This document shows, piece by piece, positions 33,431 to 46,448 of a stretch of DNA of 64,000 nt. Position 1 is the stretch's first letter. Every line of letters starts with the position of its first letter. A model generated the notes under the pieces. It saw nothing but the letters and a program-made list of their open reading frames with translations, was not told the DNA's origin and ran no database searches. The position numbers were made by a program, and so were the translations under genes. The stretch spans positions 1,426,001-1,490,000 of the forward strand of contig JAHYIO010000031.1 of the NCBI GenBank assembly GCA_020543525.1. The letters run 5' to 3'. This DNA is from Coriolopsis trogii. Lineage: Eukaryota; Basidiomycota; Agaricomycetes; Polyporales; Polyporaceae.

Positions 33431-36400
33431 TTACGCGCCTAGGTCCATGTCCCAGTCATCGTCATCGTAAGAGACGTGACTACGCCTCCCGCGCGCAAGG
33501 ATCTCGTCCAGAAAGCCGTCCGGAACAGGTCCAAGTGGCGAAGCACCGTACACCGAGCCATGTCGCATACGCATCTGCTCCATGGCCCGCCGCGCCCTCG
33601 CGACCACCGGGTGGGTGTCGACGAGAGCGATCCCGATCCGGAGCGCAGGCGCAGCGCGCATCATGCTCTTCAACAACTCCCACAGCTCGGGGCTCGCGTC
33701 CAGTTCAACCTGGCTGAAGTCTTCTCGACGAAGTCGGTGCCAGGCTTCACCCCTACACGCATATAGCCATCAGCATATATAGCCACGCAATCAGACGGAT
33801 ACACATACTGATCCGGGACAACAATGTTCGATGCCGTCTCCAGCATCGTCATTCCCAAGCTGAACACGTCTGCAGCCTTGCCATAGCGACCCTGGAGAAC
33901 CTCGGGAGCGAGATACAGCTTGTCGCCTTCCCGCTCGAATCCAACCGGCTTTGCACCGGGGATCAGTTGAGTCTCCCCGGGTGGGGTCGGCCGTGGCCAC
34001 ACAGACGCCATGCCAAAGTCGCCAATCTTCAGCCGGCCTTCGCCGGTAAGGAAGATGTTGGCGGGCTTCAGGTCGAGGTGGATAACGTTCGCGTCATGAA
34101 TGAATCGTAGGCCAGACGCGAGCTCTGCCATCACCTTCCACACGCGGGCCTCGTCGAGACGGGGGAAGGCACGGCCGAATTCCCAAAGGAAGTGTGAAAA
34201 GTTGCCGAGCTCACAGAGTTCGGTCTGGATGTAGAGAGTTTCGTCTTCCTCCCAACTGTCGATGTATCCAAGGATGTTCGGATGTCGCCTGGCGAGGCGG
34301 ACTGCAGGATCCGGGGACCGCGCAGCTGCGTCCGAAAGGTGTTTCAAGATGTCAACTTCCTCTCGAAGACGAAGCCTGTGATGCAAGATAGGTCAGCGAA
34401 TGGAGACGGAGACGGGAGGATGGCAGCAGGCAACTCTATGGCAACTCAACAGAGCGACAACAACAAGGACGGTGCATTCACTCAGCTCACGCTCAGTCAA
34501 AACACCGCTCCAGATTCATATATCGGATCACGTCCTCGTGAACACCGGACATAATCGAACCCAAACTCAAACTCGTTTACTCACCGATGCTTGACGCCTT
34601 CGAATCGCTTCGACTTCTTGACCGCGAAGACATCTTCTCCGCGGGCCGGGTCCTTGTAGCGTACTTTCATCGCACGCCCAAATTCCCCGCTCCCAAGTTC
34701 ATCGATCTCAACGAATTCGCGCTCAAATCGTCCAGGCTGTTCTTCGTCGGAAGGAGCAGGGAGCCTCCCACCCCGAATTGCAGACTGTGGATGAGACTGC
34801 CGTGCAGGATGAGCGTGAGTGTGCGGCCGTTGAGCGTTCAAGCCGGCGAATAGCCCCGATGCTGGCGTGCGCAGGGCGGTAAGATTCTGGCTCACTCTCC
34901 TCTCACGGTGTGTAAGAGTGCGGAGGGGACTGCGCGTCCCAGGCTTCACTGGCGACTGCGTGGCCGTCGAAGTCGAGGATGAAGAGCCTGAAGTCGATCG
35001 GCTCGAAGCATCAATGCTGTTCTTCAGTGGCGACGCCGGTGTTTGCACCCGTGGTGGAGGCATCATCCACTCTGTTGCAACATTCTAGTCAGATGTATCC
35101 ATGGCAAGTTCGCGCTCGCACATACCTTTCGGTGTGAGCCTCGTTGGTGTAGCATTCACCGACGACGCATCACTACTATTGGAGAACGCACCACTGCTGC
35201 TTCGGCGCATCAACCAATGAGCCTTGCCAGGCTTCCCATCCGCCGTTGGTCGAGCAAACGGAGGCATCCCAGTCGCTGGCCGACCCCATCCCAAACCATC
35301 ATACTTGCTGTTACTCCTCACCGTCGGACTTTCCGCCTCATCCAAATCCACATCCGTATCCCTCTCACTGGCGCTACCGACTCGCCAATCCTTCTTCGCG
35401 GTCTTGTTCTCCTTCGCACGGCCGAGACCAGGAAACGCGGCGGGCAGACTCTTCCGCGGTTTGGCCTTGCCCTTCGCAGCGCTACCGGCATCCTCAAAGT
35501 CCTTGAACCCAATCTTGTGCGCGACAGCACTCTGCCACGGACGTTGAACGCCACCAATGAGGTGAGCAGTCTTGATCTTCTTCACAGGGGTCCCAGGAAC
35601 GCGCTTCGGCTCGGCATCACCACGGGTCGCTACAGAACCACCAGCAGCGAGAGTTCGAAGTATGAAAGCATCAACGCTGCGGCCCATACCGAAGTGAGAG
35701 CTGGAGCTATACGATGTGTTGAATTGATGATCGTCGTCAAGGTTGACCACGCCAACCGTCGGCCATCCGGATGCGGTTGAAGGTGCGAAGCCCGGTGTAA
35801 CCAGCTCATGGTCGTCAATGGATGAGGCCACCGTGCTCACTGATGTCGAAGCCCGTGGCATAGCCGTCATCAAGTAGTTCAGTCCTTCGTTAAGCGGAAG
35901 GTCCAGCTCGTCATCGCTATCCGTGAGGACTACGCCGGAGTCGCGAGGGCGGAACTTCTTTGGCAGAGGGTCGAGACTCTCGCGTTTTTGCTTCTTCTTC
36001 GGACTGGGCGTGCCAATCTTCTGAAGGCTGATGGCGAAAGACGAATCGGCAGCACCGCCAGTAAAGAAGAGATCCGCCTCGTCTTCCGACGAATCCGACT
36101 CCATGCGCTTGCGAGCGTTCGTGGGACGCGCAGGAGATGAGGACACCGCAGGCGGGGACCTACTCTCCCAAGTGGACGATTCTACCCCGCCCGCATAACT
36201 GTGGCGGTTGACGGAGTGGGGTCGCTGGGCAGACTGTGGCGTAGGTCGAAGAAACAATGGCGAGGTAGGACTATTCGCTGTTGAAGTCGTCCTTGTCGAC
36301 TTGCCTTGCTTGTTGGCTGAGCTCGTGATGGCAGGCCCAAAGAACAAAGTCGCAGAGCTTGAGCTCTCTAGGCGGTTCAACGTACGGCTGGTATGTGACT

Positions 36401-37691
36401 CCGTGCGCGCTCGTGTTCCACCGGACGCATTGACACGGCGGCGTGGGGAGCCGTCATCGGACGACGTCGTAGAGGAGTTCGATGTTGCTCTCGTGCGCAT
36501 AGTTCGAGTAGAAGGGAAAGCCACACTGCTCGAATGCTTGCTTTCATTTATGCGTGGAGTGGCCGTGGCCTAAATACCGCGGCAATCAATATCCATGTGG
36601 CCAATGCACCACAAAGGCTGGGGCTCAGGGCTCACCTGTTTATGAGACGCCGAGGGCGTGCTGTGTGCAGACTCAAACAACTCCGAGGACAGAGGACGCG
36701 ATCGTGCCCGACGCTTGGTGACGTGCCCACCAGGAGAGATGGCCTCCGCTACCTCCTCATCGTTCAGCGAGCCCTTTCTCGTCATGACATCCACCCCGGA
36801 GGTCCTGCCTGTGGTCCCGCAAAGCTTTCTCCTTGTCACGGTCTTTGTGGAAGAAAAGGGAGCCGCCGAGCCGCCCGTGCTTCCCATAAAGAGGAGCTGC
36901 TGCTTCTCTATTGTTCCGTTAGCGTCCGACTCAGAACCATAACCGCTCTCGTCACCGGAATGGTCGAGATCACGTATACTGAGCATGGTCATCGTCTCCG
37001 CCTGCTTCTTTAGGTGCAGCTCGGTCTCGGCCTTGTTGCGTGGAGGGAATGGGGTGAAGCCAGCAGGAGGGAGGGGTGCTAGACGGTCGAAGGAGAGAGA
37101 CCCAGGGTCCCCTCGGCTGAGCGGGACACCAGAGGTGACAGTAAGCGGTGTCATTGTTCGACTGCGGGACGGTGTTGTACATGCGGGCGTTGGTTTGCGC
37201 TTAGTGCCGGCGCTAGTAGCGGAGAACATCGTCGAGGCTACGTTGAGCCGTTTGACCGACAAAGCAGAGCGATCTGGGGAGAACTGGAGCGAGGTGTTCT
37301 TCACCGGCGTCCTGAGCGGAGTCCGGAGTGCAGGAGATGATGATGGCAGAAAATGGGAGGAAGATGAGGAAGATGGATCGAGGAATAGATCATCGTCATC
37401 GTCTATGGCCATGGAAGAATCCGGTCCTGGGCGAGAGGAGTGGTTCGAATATAGATTATATGCGCGCAAAGGAGATTGGAACACGTCGTCAGGGTCGAAT
37501 CCTGACGTCGGACGCGACTGTCGCCTGAGAGGAGATGGGGAGAGCATGGGTGTGTCGAATATGTGCGAGGATGAAGCTGAATGGGGAGGAGTGCGATGGA
37601 AAAGGGGGGAGGATGCTCGACAGGGTGACACGCTAGAATCACGTTTTGATTGTCTGAACGAGACGTAGTCGGAGTTTGGGGAGAGGAGCAT
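33431..37691 (-). CDS. wee1: Mitosis-inhibitor protein kinase Wee1
   Basis: Wee1 phosphorylates the inhibitory Tyr of Cdk1 and delays entry into mitosis. Five exons (36636-37691, 35126-36569, 34585-35071, 33809-34375, 33431-33752) give 1,291 residues in one frame. The first ~860 residues are disordered, Ser/Pro-rich and full of SP/TP sites, as in other fungal Wee1 proteins. The kinase domain occupies the last ~400 residues: a glycine loop ELGSGEFGRAMKV, AVKKSK, the Wee1-type catalytic loop VIHLDLKPANIF (HLD instead of HRD), IGDFGMA, EGDKLYLAPEVLQ and SLGMTMLE. The junction VVPDQ|GEAWHRLRREDFS is typical of the family. The tail is acidic (YDDDDWDMDLGA). The ATG at 37691 opens MLLSPNSDY; no earlier ATG in frame is needed. 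Confidence 0.93.
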
Positions 37692-39258
37692 GGCGGGTGG
37701 AGGACAAAGGAAGGTGAGATATATACCGAGATGTTTCAGACGTGCTAGTGACTTGGCGGTGGCGAGGACAGTTGCAGATGGGTCGCCGGAAGTCAGACGC
37801 GGGAGAGGGAAAGCACGTCGTCGTGCAGACGAACGACGGCGAGGGTTGATGAAGAGAGGAACACGAGGGGCCGTACACGTTGTCGGAGGGGCGTGGCGGT
37901 ATATTTCACTGCAGAACGGCACCCAACGCGTGCGAACCCAATGTCAACATCGTCATGTGACCGCGCCTATCTCAGCTCCGCCCCAATCTCTTTGCGGGCG
38001 CTTCGGATCCTGCCTTACTCTTTGTGGCTCGCTTACGTCGCGTACTAACCTTGTGCCACGAGGCTATTATCATCTTAGTTCCGCCCTCCGTTATTTGCTT
38101 CCGTCTCCGTGCCTCCCGACCTCCTCTTACTGTGCTGACTCTTACTCATGAAACAGTCTACCGTACCTTGAGTTCTTCGGTCTTGACCTCTTGGTTGGTC
38201 CACAACCTCGTCCCGACACTCAGTCTGGAATCCCAATGGTCCACCCGGCGACGTCTGATGTACTCCTTCCACGGTCTTTGAATTCCCTCGGATAGCCACC
38301 CCTGACCTGACACTGCGCAACCGCATGTCGAATACTTCCTTTGTCTCTAGCAATGCTCCAGCCTCCACTTAGCTCATGTCCTTCTCATGTTGACTACTCT
38401 CATTTTCAAGCACAATCAGCTCGCAACGATCGATGCATGCACGTTTTCGGAGCACAATCGTAGTCGGTTGCGACGCATAATTATGCAATGTAATGATGTG
38501 TTACGGAGCCTTGCCAACCGGTCCCCTACAACTGACTCCTGGCTGGTCATTTCGCACCAAATGGAGTCATTCCCGTTCCAGCCGAGGCACTTACCGGTCC
38601 CATCCACGTAACACCGTTGCCGGAGCCTCACGACTTCTGAATACCCGTTCCATTACCGTTTGTTGAATCGTACCACGGCATTGACCGTCCCGATCCCTCT
38701 TCCAATATGTATGCGATTCCTGCGTATACCGCAACTTGCAGGATCGGTCGTTTCATGTCGGCAACAACTGTCATGCAACGGACTTGAGGGACTCGCATAT
38801 TGGTGGCTCATGTGCGGTTTGATCCAGATAGCTTGAGCTCATCGGTTCGTCGATTGCCTCCAGGCTCCCAGACGGAATGGTGAGCGATGCTATACGCACT
38901 AGCAAGTAGAAGATAGAGAAAGAGTAGCTCCAATTTGCCGACACCTTCTCCACAAACTTTCAGGCCATAGAGTTCACAATAGACATAAGTCAGTGGCTAC
39001 CCTCGCTCCTCGGGATCCCGAACGAATGCACCCGAGAGCTCTCCACAACCCGAAATGCAGCCTATTAGACGTTGGATCATCTGCCTCACTGACCGCAGCA
39101 CGCTTTGTGCCATCCAAAGGGCCTCGTTTCTGTGGTCACTCACCTTGGGCCCCACCATTCATACAGAGGCCCGAAATATCCACTGCAGACCACCTGGTCT
39201 GTCATCACGCCTCCGATTATGCTGACATAGTGTATACGGTGGGTACTAGAACACAAGA
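37692..39258. other. Intergenic between WEE1 start and GOT1 end
   Basis: About 1.57 kb. Short open frames on both strands show no domain or splice continuity, and no RNA gene or repeat is seen. The part nearest 37.7 kb should hold the WEE1 promoter. Confidence 0.35.
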
Positions 39259-40244
39259 TCATACAATGGATGTTCGCGAACCCGCAATGCGATCTGCCAC
39301 CTACCGAGCGAGACGGATCGTCAACCAAAACGCCCAAGAGAGGAGCCCAAGAGAGGATACTCACATCCCGGATGTATGGCAGACTTAGTAGATGCCCGAT
39401 CCCCGGTACTTGGCGCAAGAACGTGAGGATGACAGGGAAGAAGTCCCTGCGCACGTAAACAGCACATTAGCACCGCGTCCAGACATGACATTTTCCCTAA
39501 AGAACCGAGGCCGGTCCTGTCAACGGCTTGTGGGTGGGTCGCAAACGAGTGGGCAATGCTCTGTCCATCTCTCCATGGGCAGAGATAACAGACCACCAGG
39601 TCCAGGGACGAAAAGCCAGAAAGGCTGGAAAAATTGAGAGCACATACCCAAAGAGGTTCAGAAAGCCGAACGTCTCGACGATGACGCCAACGAACGGCCA
39701 TTTGAAGAACACGAGGAGGATGCCCCCAATGAAGCACACCGTCCCCCTCAGTTTCTGTTTACGCGCAAAGAAGTAGAACGTCTTGTGGGGCCCGATGATG
39801 AGAGTCAGCCCGGAGAGGAAAAGGATCTGCGGTGCCGTATGCCGTGTGTTTGTCGAGCCGCGGCGCCATGTGCGGTGATCGTTTGTCGGAAGCCGTTCCA
39901 GCAGAGCGTGCAGTGGAGTCGCGTCCCCAGGGAGCGGACGGGTCGACCGGGCGAAAGTGAGCGAGGACAGCACGGAGCCAATAGGCGAGACGGGCCATGG
40001 ATGAGCCAGGGCGCGGACAAGTACCAGCGTGCACACGACGTACGTTTCCCAGCGCGAGTAGCGCACCGTCGAAGAAGAGGATGACGCCAAGCAGCATGAA
40101 CAGTGCCCCAAAGGACGTCAGCGCGACGCCAATCTCTGTGGACGGGGTATGACGACGAGGGTCAGCCGGATTTGCAGACGGCGGTGGCACGCGAATGTCA
40201 TAAGTGGGGAGGTTGCACGCACTTTGACCGTCTGAGAGCCACAT
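39259..40244 (-). CDS. got1: Got1 vesicle transport protein
   Basis: Got1 is a small four-helix membrane protein of early Golgi/ER vesicles that aids ER-to-Golgi transport. Five exons (40223-40244, 40044-40135, 39648-39826, 39365-39446, 39259-39300) give 138 residues, the same length as yeast Got1. The first exon codes for only seven residues and one base. The sequence starts MWLSDGQKIGVALTSFG and has four hydrophobic segments: GALFMLLGVILFFDGALLALGN, ILFLSGLTLIIG, GTVCFIGGILLVFFKW and VIVETFGFLNLFG. The KTFYFFARKQKLRGT loop after the second segment is a hallmark of the family. The last exon encodes VADRIAGSRTSIV. The match to family length and order makes this call firm. Confidence 0.93.
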
Positions 40245-41232
40245 TATGATCTTGGGGGAGTGTGTGTCGCGCTATCGTTCAGTGCCAACCACCAGTAGCA
40301 AGATTTTACGGTCCGGAGATGGCTACACAGCGTAGGCGTGGAAGCAAGGACACGAAAGACGAGGAAGTACAGAGAGTGCGGCACACAGACTGGCGGACGC
40401 GCAGTTGGCCATGGACGTGTCACTGCTATGGATCACGTGTCTCGAACACCAGGTATGACGCGGGTCTGGGGACACATGTCAGTACTTCTAGTACTACTAG
40501 TGTCAAGTGTCCCGGGCCAAAGCGTTTCCCGCGCGGGCTGTGTACACAGCATTCAGAGTGCAAATACATTATTGACCAGGTCGTGTCCGCCAGTGACACG
40601 GCTCCAGGTACATGCTATCGTTAAAGTACAACATATACATATGTTTACTACAATAAACTGCTATTATCACTACACCGTCGCCCTTGCCGCCTGCATCGTC
40701 AAGCGTCCAAAAACGGCGGGAATATAGCAATGTGTTCTCCCACACCTCGGGGGTGCCAAGCGCAACCTGGTCAGATGCATGTTCCATCGACATCCTGCCC
40801 ATCACGCGAGGGGACCAATACCACCTCTACGCGTAGCGCCATAATCCTCTTGCGCACCAGACGAGTATGCGATCCTCAACCGCTCGCTAATACCGTCCGT
40901 CGCAAATTGGTTCGTGAATTGAAATAGTAAAAGTAGGGAGAACCGCGAGAGGAATGGTTGTCGGTGGAATGCCGTGTATGAGGTCGTGTATGGCGGCATA
41001 ACATTTGGGCAGAAAGAAGTACTTGCGGAAGCGGACCCTCGTTAAAGATGGTCTCGGCGACAAAGGTTCGTCCCCAAGGCTCGGATGAGAGTGTAGTGCG
41101 ATGCGGGGAAGGGAGCCCAAGAGATTGTGGAGGGATGGCGACAAAGCGGCAGTTTACACGGCATTCGACGTCGTTACGCCAGGGGGCATACTCTGTCCTT
41201 GACGATATGGGGTTCGTTGCAGCCAGGACAGG
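40245..41232. other. Intergenic between GOT1 start and PBS2 end
   Basis: About 990 bases. Overlapping open frames at 40262-40727 have no recognised domain. The PBS2 3' flank and the GOT1 promoter must lie here. Confidence 0.35.
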
Positions 41233-43197
41233 TTATGACGACGAGCTCTGCGCGGCCTGTTGTTGTTGTATGTGGTCCCGCTGTCGAGCGTCACGGGCTT
41301 CGATAGCGTGTTCAACCCAACCAGGCATATCGACCTCCCGTTTGGTGTCTTCAACGAGGAATGGGTGACTCTGGAAACATCGACGATGAGCAAATTGCGT
41401 GCACTTCGACCCAGCTAATCAAGAAGCCAGAAACTTACCAAGAGCTCGGAGTATGTGGCCCTGCGTTCAGGGATCTTGTGGAGGCAGCGCGCCACGAAGT
41501 CCTTCGATGTTTCCGAGAAGTGCTCCGGAAACTCGGGTGGTTCCCCATCGACAATGGCAGTGAGTTGTGCGAAGACGTTCGCGTACGTCTCCGGAGGGTA
41601 GGGGTAATGACCCAGTGCCATCTCTATCAGAGACAAGCCCAGAGACCATACGTCGGACGACACCGTGTACGTCCCGAGGTTATTCTGGGACTCACCGCGT
41701 ATCCGCTCAGGCTGAAACATGGTATGTGAATTACGCGCCAACTTCTGCCATGATTAGAACACATACAGCCATATAACTCTGGCATCCAATATTCGTCTTC
41801 GCGAGCGACTTCTCCAGCTGGCCAGATACCCCGAAATCGCAAAGTTTGACCTGTCCCTTCCTGTTCATAAGGACATTCGTAGGCTTGACGTCTGATGGAA
41901 CGGCGATGAGCAGATGTCAGAGCAATCAGACACCTGTATGCGACGGACCTCGATGAATAATCTGGAGCTCGTCTTTCAGGAACTTGAGACCTCGGACCAT
42001 ACTCCCAGTAATACGAGCGAGCACATCTTCCGGGACACCTTCGCCCTGTAACTTATCCAACGATCCCGCATCCATGTATTCCATGCAATAGTATACGCAT
42101 CTGTCACGGACGTGATATATGACATGGAAGAGACGGAGGGACCTATAGACGTACGACTCGATAAAGAACGCTCCGTAAAACTCGACGATTTCTGGCGCGA
42201 CTGCACGATGTAAGATGTCAAGCTCCATGATGATGCCGTTGAGTTTCGCTTCGTCAAGCTCGAGTCGGATTTCCTTGTTGGTCCAAGGAGGCTCAGCCAT
42301 AAGTCCGATATGAATGAAACTCTGTGCGTACCTTCATAGCCATTGCAACCTTTGTAGGCTTGTGCAGGACCTTCTTCACAGTTCCGTAGTTGCCCTTGCC
42401 CAATTCTTCGTCTAACTGCAGCTGGTCCATGTTAATGGCAAACGATGATCCATTGGAGAAGTCAACGCCTTGGGCGTGAAGAACTGCCTTCCCGCTGAAA
42501 TTCAGTGCCCCTGAGGGATCGCTGAATGTCGAGGTCAGGAACGAGGGTGTGATGTGCTGAATGTAGAGACGCACACTATCTTGCCGAAATTGGCAAATGG
42601 CGTCGAGAATGAGCCCGCCGGCATGCGCCTTGGAGGCTCGTCCTCGCCCTGATTGGGTCTACCCCCTCCAAGACCTGCGTTCTGAAGACCCATCATGTCC
42701 ATGCCAAGCTTGGGGATGCCGGGTCCCGCTTTGCGGCGAGCGGCGAGACCGCCGAGAGCGGAAGCGCCTGGGCGTACAGTCAAGGGAGCGGAGGCAGGAC
42801 CGCGGAGACTCAGATGAGGTGGCGTCGGCGTGGGTTTGTTGTTGTCCGAGATGCCTGCATTCCGCAAGGCAGTCGTTGCGACGTCGACGGAGACGGGTGT
42901 GCTGTTCGGAGCTCGGCTAGCGAACTGAGGGTGGAGAGGAACACGAATCCGGCCGAAATAGAACAGGAGACAAAGACGAGGGATATGAGGCAACGAATTG
43001 AGAGTGTGAAAAGGCGATTTGCTTACCGCAGCCATTTTAGCTTGTAATGAGGGTGGTATTGGCGTGGACCCGACGTTCCTGTTACGATTGTTGAGGAGGC
43101 CGGTGACTGAGCGGTTTGTCGAGTTGTTTACCCTGCCGGAAATGGGGACGGGAGGGGGCCGGGCGAGGGCGCCGTCCTGCTGGGAGGGATTGGACAT
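41233..43197 (-). CDS. pbs2: MAP kinase kinase Pbs2 (HOG osmostress pathway)
   Basis: Pbs2 is the dual-specificity kinase that activates the Hog1 MAP kinase under osmotic and other stress. The ATG at 43197 begins a disordered N-terminus rich in Pro, Ser and Asn. The kinase domain starts at [16 protein letters not shown] and continues [77 protein letters not shown] (SxxxT activation loop), YMAPERI and [19 protein letters not shown]. The short C-terminal exon reads [17 protein letters not shown] and ends in a Gln/Ser tail before TAA at 41233. The block [15 protein letters not shown] is characteristic of Pbs2 among MAPKKs. An intron with the unusual donor GTCCGT (41892-41948) splits the catalytic Asp codon of HRD. 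The gene is divergent from the BAG gene, 540 bases away. Confidence 0.92.
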
Positions 43198-43737
43198 GGC
43201 GGACGGGAAGATCGGACGGAGGACGGGGGGAGGAGGGATGGAGACGAGGAGGAGGAGAGGAAGAAAGGAGATATAAGACGGTTGCAAGTAAGATCAGAGG
43301 GCAGGATCAGTTCAAATTTGCGGTGAGGCTCGGATTCATTAGAGGAGGGCGGGCAATGACATCACGTATGGTCGGGCTGAGTTTGAAAGATAAGAACCCG
43401 ATTATTACGGGCCAGGAACGGCAGGAGGTTACCACGGGGTTCTGACGGCGACCACTCCACTCTTCCCTCTTCCGTGGCTAAACTAGGCTGCACCAGGTCC
43501 CCCCGCCGTCCATCGACGTCCACAACGTGTTTTCCTTGAAGCGCACCACTGCGCTCAGCTCGCCCATCCTGTTCTCTCCCCTCCATCTAGGTCCGACTTC
43601 CTCCTCCCTCGATCTCGTCTGCCACGGAGCTCACTCATTCTCTCTCAGCGTTTGTCCCTCTTCTTCTCATCCTCGCAAGAATCGCATACGTACAAGGCAA
43701 GCGCGTGCTCGGATCCAACAAGAGGAAGGACAAGCAC
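43198..43737. other. Divergent promoter, PBS2 / BAG protein
   Basis: 540 bases between two start codons. The stretch close to PBS2 is purine-rich on the plus strand (pyrimidine-rich on the PBS2 coding strand). No other feature is seen. Confidence 0.4.
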
Positions 43738-44800
43738 ATGAGCGTAGTCGTGAAATGGGGGAAGGAGAGGTATGTCCCCAATCCGCCCTTTCCCAGCCCT
43801 TGCTTTTTTCTGACGTACCGCCTTCCACGCGGTAAACACGTCCTGTCGCTCACTGCCTAATGTCTGTCTTGTGCGCTCTCTTGAACCAAAAGGTTGCATT
43901 TCCCTCCTCCTCCACATAATGCACGATTGGCGGATTTGCGGCGCGAGATTGCCGAGTACACTCAGCTTCCTGAACACTCGTTCAAGCTCATCCATGCCGG
44001 GGCTGTTATGAAAGACGACAACGCGCCCAGTAAGTGTATATTGCCTGTAAAGCTCAGCATCACTGCCCTCTCCGCATCTCCGCCACGCACCGAGGATGCG
44101 TGCGTTGATCGATCCACGAGTATCCTCGTATACCTCCTTCATCTCCGCGTAGCACGCGCAGCTAGCGCCCCGGTATGCCTTCCGGGTCTTCTTCCACGCT
44201 GATAACCCTCGTATGCCGTCACCCCGACACCTTTTCCTGACCGAACTCACCTGCTTCTGCCCTATGACCTGCGCTGTAACTTGTGACTGACGTCATTCAT
44301 GTGTCCCTCTAGTTTCTGCGTATGGCATCAGAGCGGGTACTACGATAGCCCTCGTCGGCGGCGGCGACCCCATCAAACCCCCTTCGTCTAAGGCATCTGC
44401 TAGCGAGAAGGGACCCCGAACAGAAGAGACGACCATCTCACAAATCCGCAGCGAGGTCGACAAAGTGCGCTCCACTCTCCAGCCTGATGTAGACTCGTTC
44501 CTCGCGGCGCTCGGCCCTGGTAGCACGGCCCCCCATGTGGGGTCGACGACGACGACGACGACCGCACCACCCCCGAAGCCCGCTTCCGCAGCAAGATCAG
44601 GGATGCAGGCACCCCTTGATTTTGAGAGGGAGCACGTCCGCCTTGGCGAGCTCCTCCTGCAGAGCCTCCTTCGGTTAGACGCGATTAACGCTGAGGGTGA
44701 ATGGGAGGTGGCAAGGAAGGAACGCAAGGGTGCGGTTATGGAAGTTCAGGCACTGTTGGACAGACTAGACAGAGGATGGCGTGCGCGAGGGAGAAGCTAG
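43738..44800 (+). CDS. Ubiquitin-like plus BAG domain Hsp70 co-chaperone
   Basis: Three exons (43738-43769, 43893-44029, 44313-44800) give 218 residues. The N-terminal ~75 residues form a ubiquitin-like fold: strands MSVVVKWGKERL and ARLADLRREIAEYTQLPEHSFKLIHAGAVMKDD, then ISAYGIRAGTTIALVGGG. The C-terminal ~110 residues are helical and match a BAG domain (TISQIRSEVDKVRSTLQPDVDSFL, then DFEREHVRLGELLLQSLLRLDAIN, then KERKGAVMEVQALLDRLD). BAG domains bind Hsp70 and release ADP, and the ubiquitin-like domain can link clients to the proteasome. The linker between domains carries a run of Thr and Pro. The start choice is supported by the ubiquitin-like fold beginning directly at the Met. Confidence 0.88.
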
Positions 44801-45711
44801 AGCAGACAAGCGAGACGTAGCACAGAAGTACTGCTGATGAGCTTTGTTATTGGATACCCCGTTTGCCATGGGCAGTTGCGGGGCGGCTTGTGGCCGACGT
44901 CTGCTATCGGTAGGATCGAGTGTGCGAGTGCAAGGTTAACGTTATGGTGTCCTCAACGGCGCTCTATCCGATTGGCCACCGTGTCATACTAATAGACCGT
45001 GCATGACCCATGACGTCGTCCTCCTGCATGCCCAGCGCTCCCACCCACTGCAGTACCCGAGCCCGCCGGGGTTAGTCGCACGCAGCGGGGATCCAAAGCT
45101 TGTTTTCGCACCCTATCGATGTCGTATGCGTACGTATGTTTAGTACAGCATGACGTTCACGATCATCCACCGCCGCATCTTGCGTCCGCGAACATTCAAT
45201 GCAGTGTTAACCATATGTATCCAGGTCCACCATGGTAAAGCCCTTCATGACACTGTCTACTTCGCATTGGCACACGAACTTGTATGTTCCACTGTATGTT
45301 TGTGAAGATCCAATGTCCAGATACATCAAGACATCGGGGTGACCGAAATTCGCAGGCCCATAGACCTCTGACGACTCGTATATTGCTACCTGTGCAACTC
45401 GAAGAGGCACAAGCTATGATGAGTACTTGGCCCTGTCCCGGCCGATCTGAATCGGCAATATATACACACTACTTGACGTTGGGCTATGGCCCGTCCCCTT
45501 ATCACACCCTCTTGCTACAGGTGTTCATGCAGTGCTTGAGCGTACAAGCATGTCATCGTACATCACCACAGTACAGATCACAGCCGAATGAGCTGTGCAA
45601 CGAAGCAAAGCCATCCCCGTTCGCCGTCAATGCAGACATACACTTCGCAATCATATACGCATTTGTACTGTCGAACGTTGTCTTAATACAGGTCCCAATC
45701 ACTCCAACCGT
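44801..45711. other. Intergenic between convergent BAG and loosenin-like genes
   Basis: About 910 bases. A minus-strand open frame at 45207-45410 (67 codons) could be a terminal exon, but no upstream exon or domain was found. Nothing else is recognised. Confidence 0.35.
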
Positions 45712-46201
45712 TTACTCGTAGTTGTAGTTGACACCCTGGAGGACACCAACGCCGAGGTCCGCGAGCCTCTCGAACGCTCCCTGGGAGAGGTCGATGTGAC
45801 CGGGCTCGCAGCCGGGGCACTCGTCGACCACAACGACGTCCACAAACTTGCCTTGGTCTACAGAGCGGTGCATCACGAGGAGAAGAAGCATGAGTGACCG
45901 CCGCCAGGAACGATAGCGAGCAAAGGCTTACAGTGCACGCCCATGTGGCGGAAGCAGTTCGCGCCGCCCGCATACTCGGAGGGGCTAAGGGCGACGACCA
46001 GGTCGCTGTTCTGGCTGGGAGCACCGCAGGCACCGAATCCGCCGTTGGGTTGGTACCAGGTGGCTGTAGAGGCCAGATAGCTGTCAGCGACGTGCTTTCA
46101 AGACGTGCGATACACGAGATGAACTGACCGGTCCCCGCCTGCGCACCGGTCGCGAAGACGGCGGCGACGAGAGCGAAGAAAGCGGTCTTGGTGGAGAACA
46201 T
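45712..46201 (-). CDS. Loosenin-like (expansin-related DPBB) secreted protein, copy 1
   Basis: The 116-residue product has a signal peptide (about 1-22, ending AQA|G) and a single double-psi beta-barrel (RlpA/barwin-like) domain, as in basidiomycete loosenins. These proteins loosen cellulose networks without known hydrolysis. Family blocks are ATWYQPNGGFGACG, VVALSPSEYAGGANCFRH, YQGKFVDVVVVDECPGC and HIDLSQGAFERL. Exons are 46129-46201 (73 nt), 45932-46063 (132 nt) and 45712-45857 (146 nt), with phase-1 introns. Cysteines at GACG, ANC and ECPGC are those used for disulphides in the family. There is no C-terminal carbohydrate-binding domain, so it is not a full expansin. A paralogue with the same exon plan sits at 51579-52053. 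Confidence 0.87.
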
Positions 46202-46318
46202 CGTGGTGTAGATGACGAGGATGAGGTGAGGTTGATCGTAGAGCTTTGTGAAAGAGAGGAGAGCTGAAGATGCTTGGGTAGCAGGTGCTGCTGACTGTCA
46301 GTGTCACTTTCGAGGAGC

Positions 46319-46325
46319 ATTTATA
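46319..46325 (-). promoter_or_regulatory. TATA box of loosenin-like copy 1
   Basis: The minus strand reads TATAAAT about 118 bases upstream of the ATG at 46201. Confidence 0.5.
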
Positions 46326-46448
46326 CGTCTTGTGAGCGGCAGCATTCCACGCGCTGCTGCCCTAACATATGTTTGTGGACCGGTGAGAGCGTAGCGACAG
46401 GAGAGTAAGACATCAGGCATGAGGCAACATATGAAAATGGTCCAAGCA

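Noticed and set aside
45207..45410. 67-codon minus-strand frame with ordinary amino acid composition
   Set aside because: A preceding acceptor-like CAG exists, but no upstream exon, start or family could be found.
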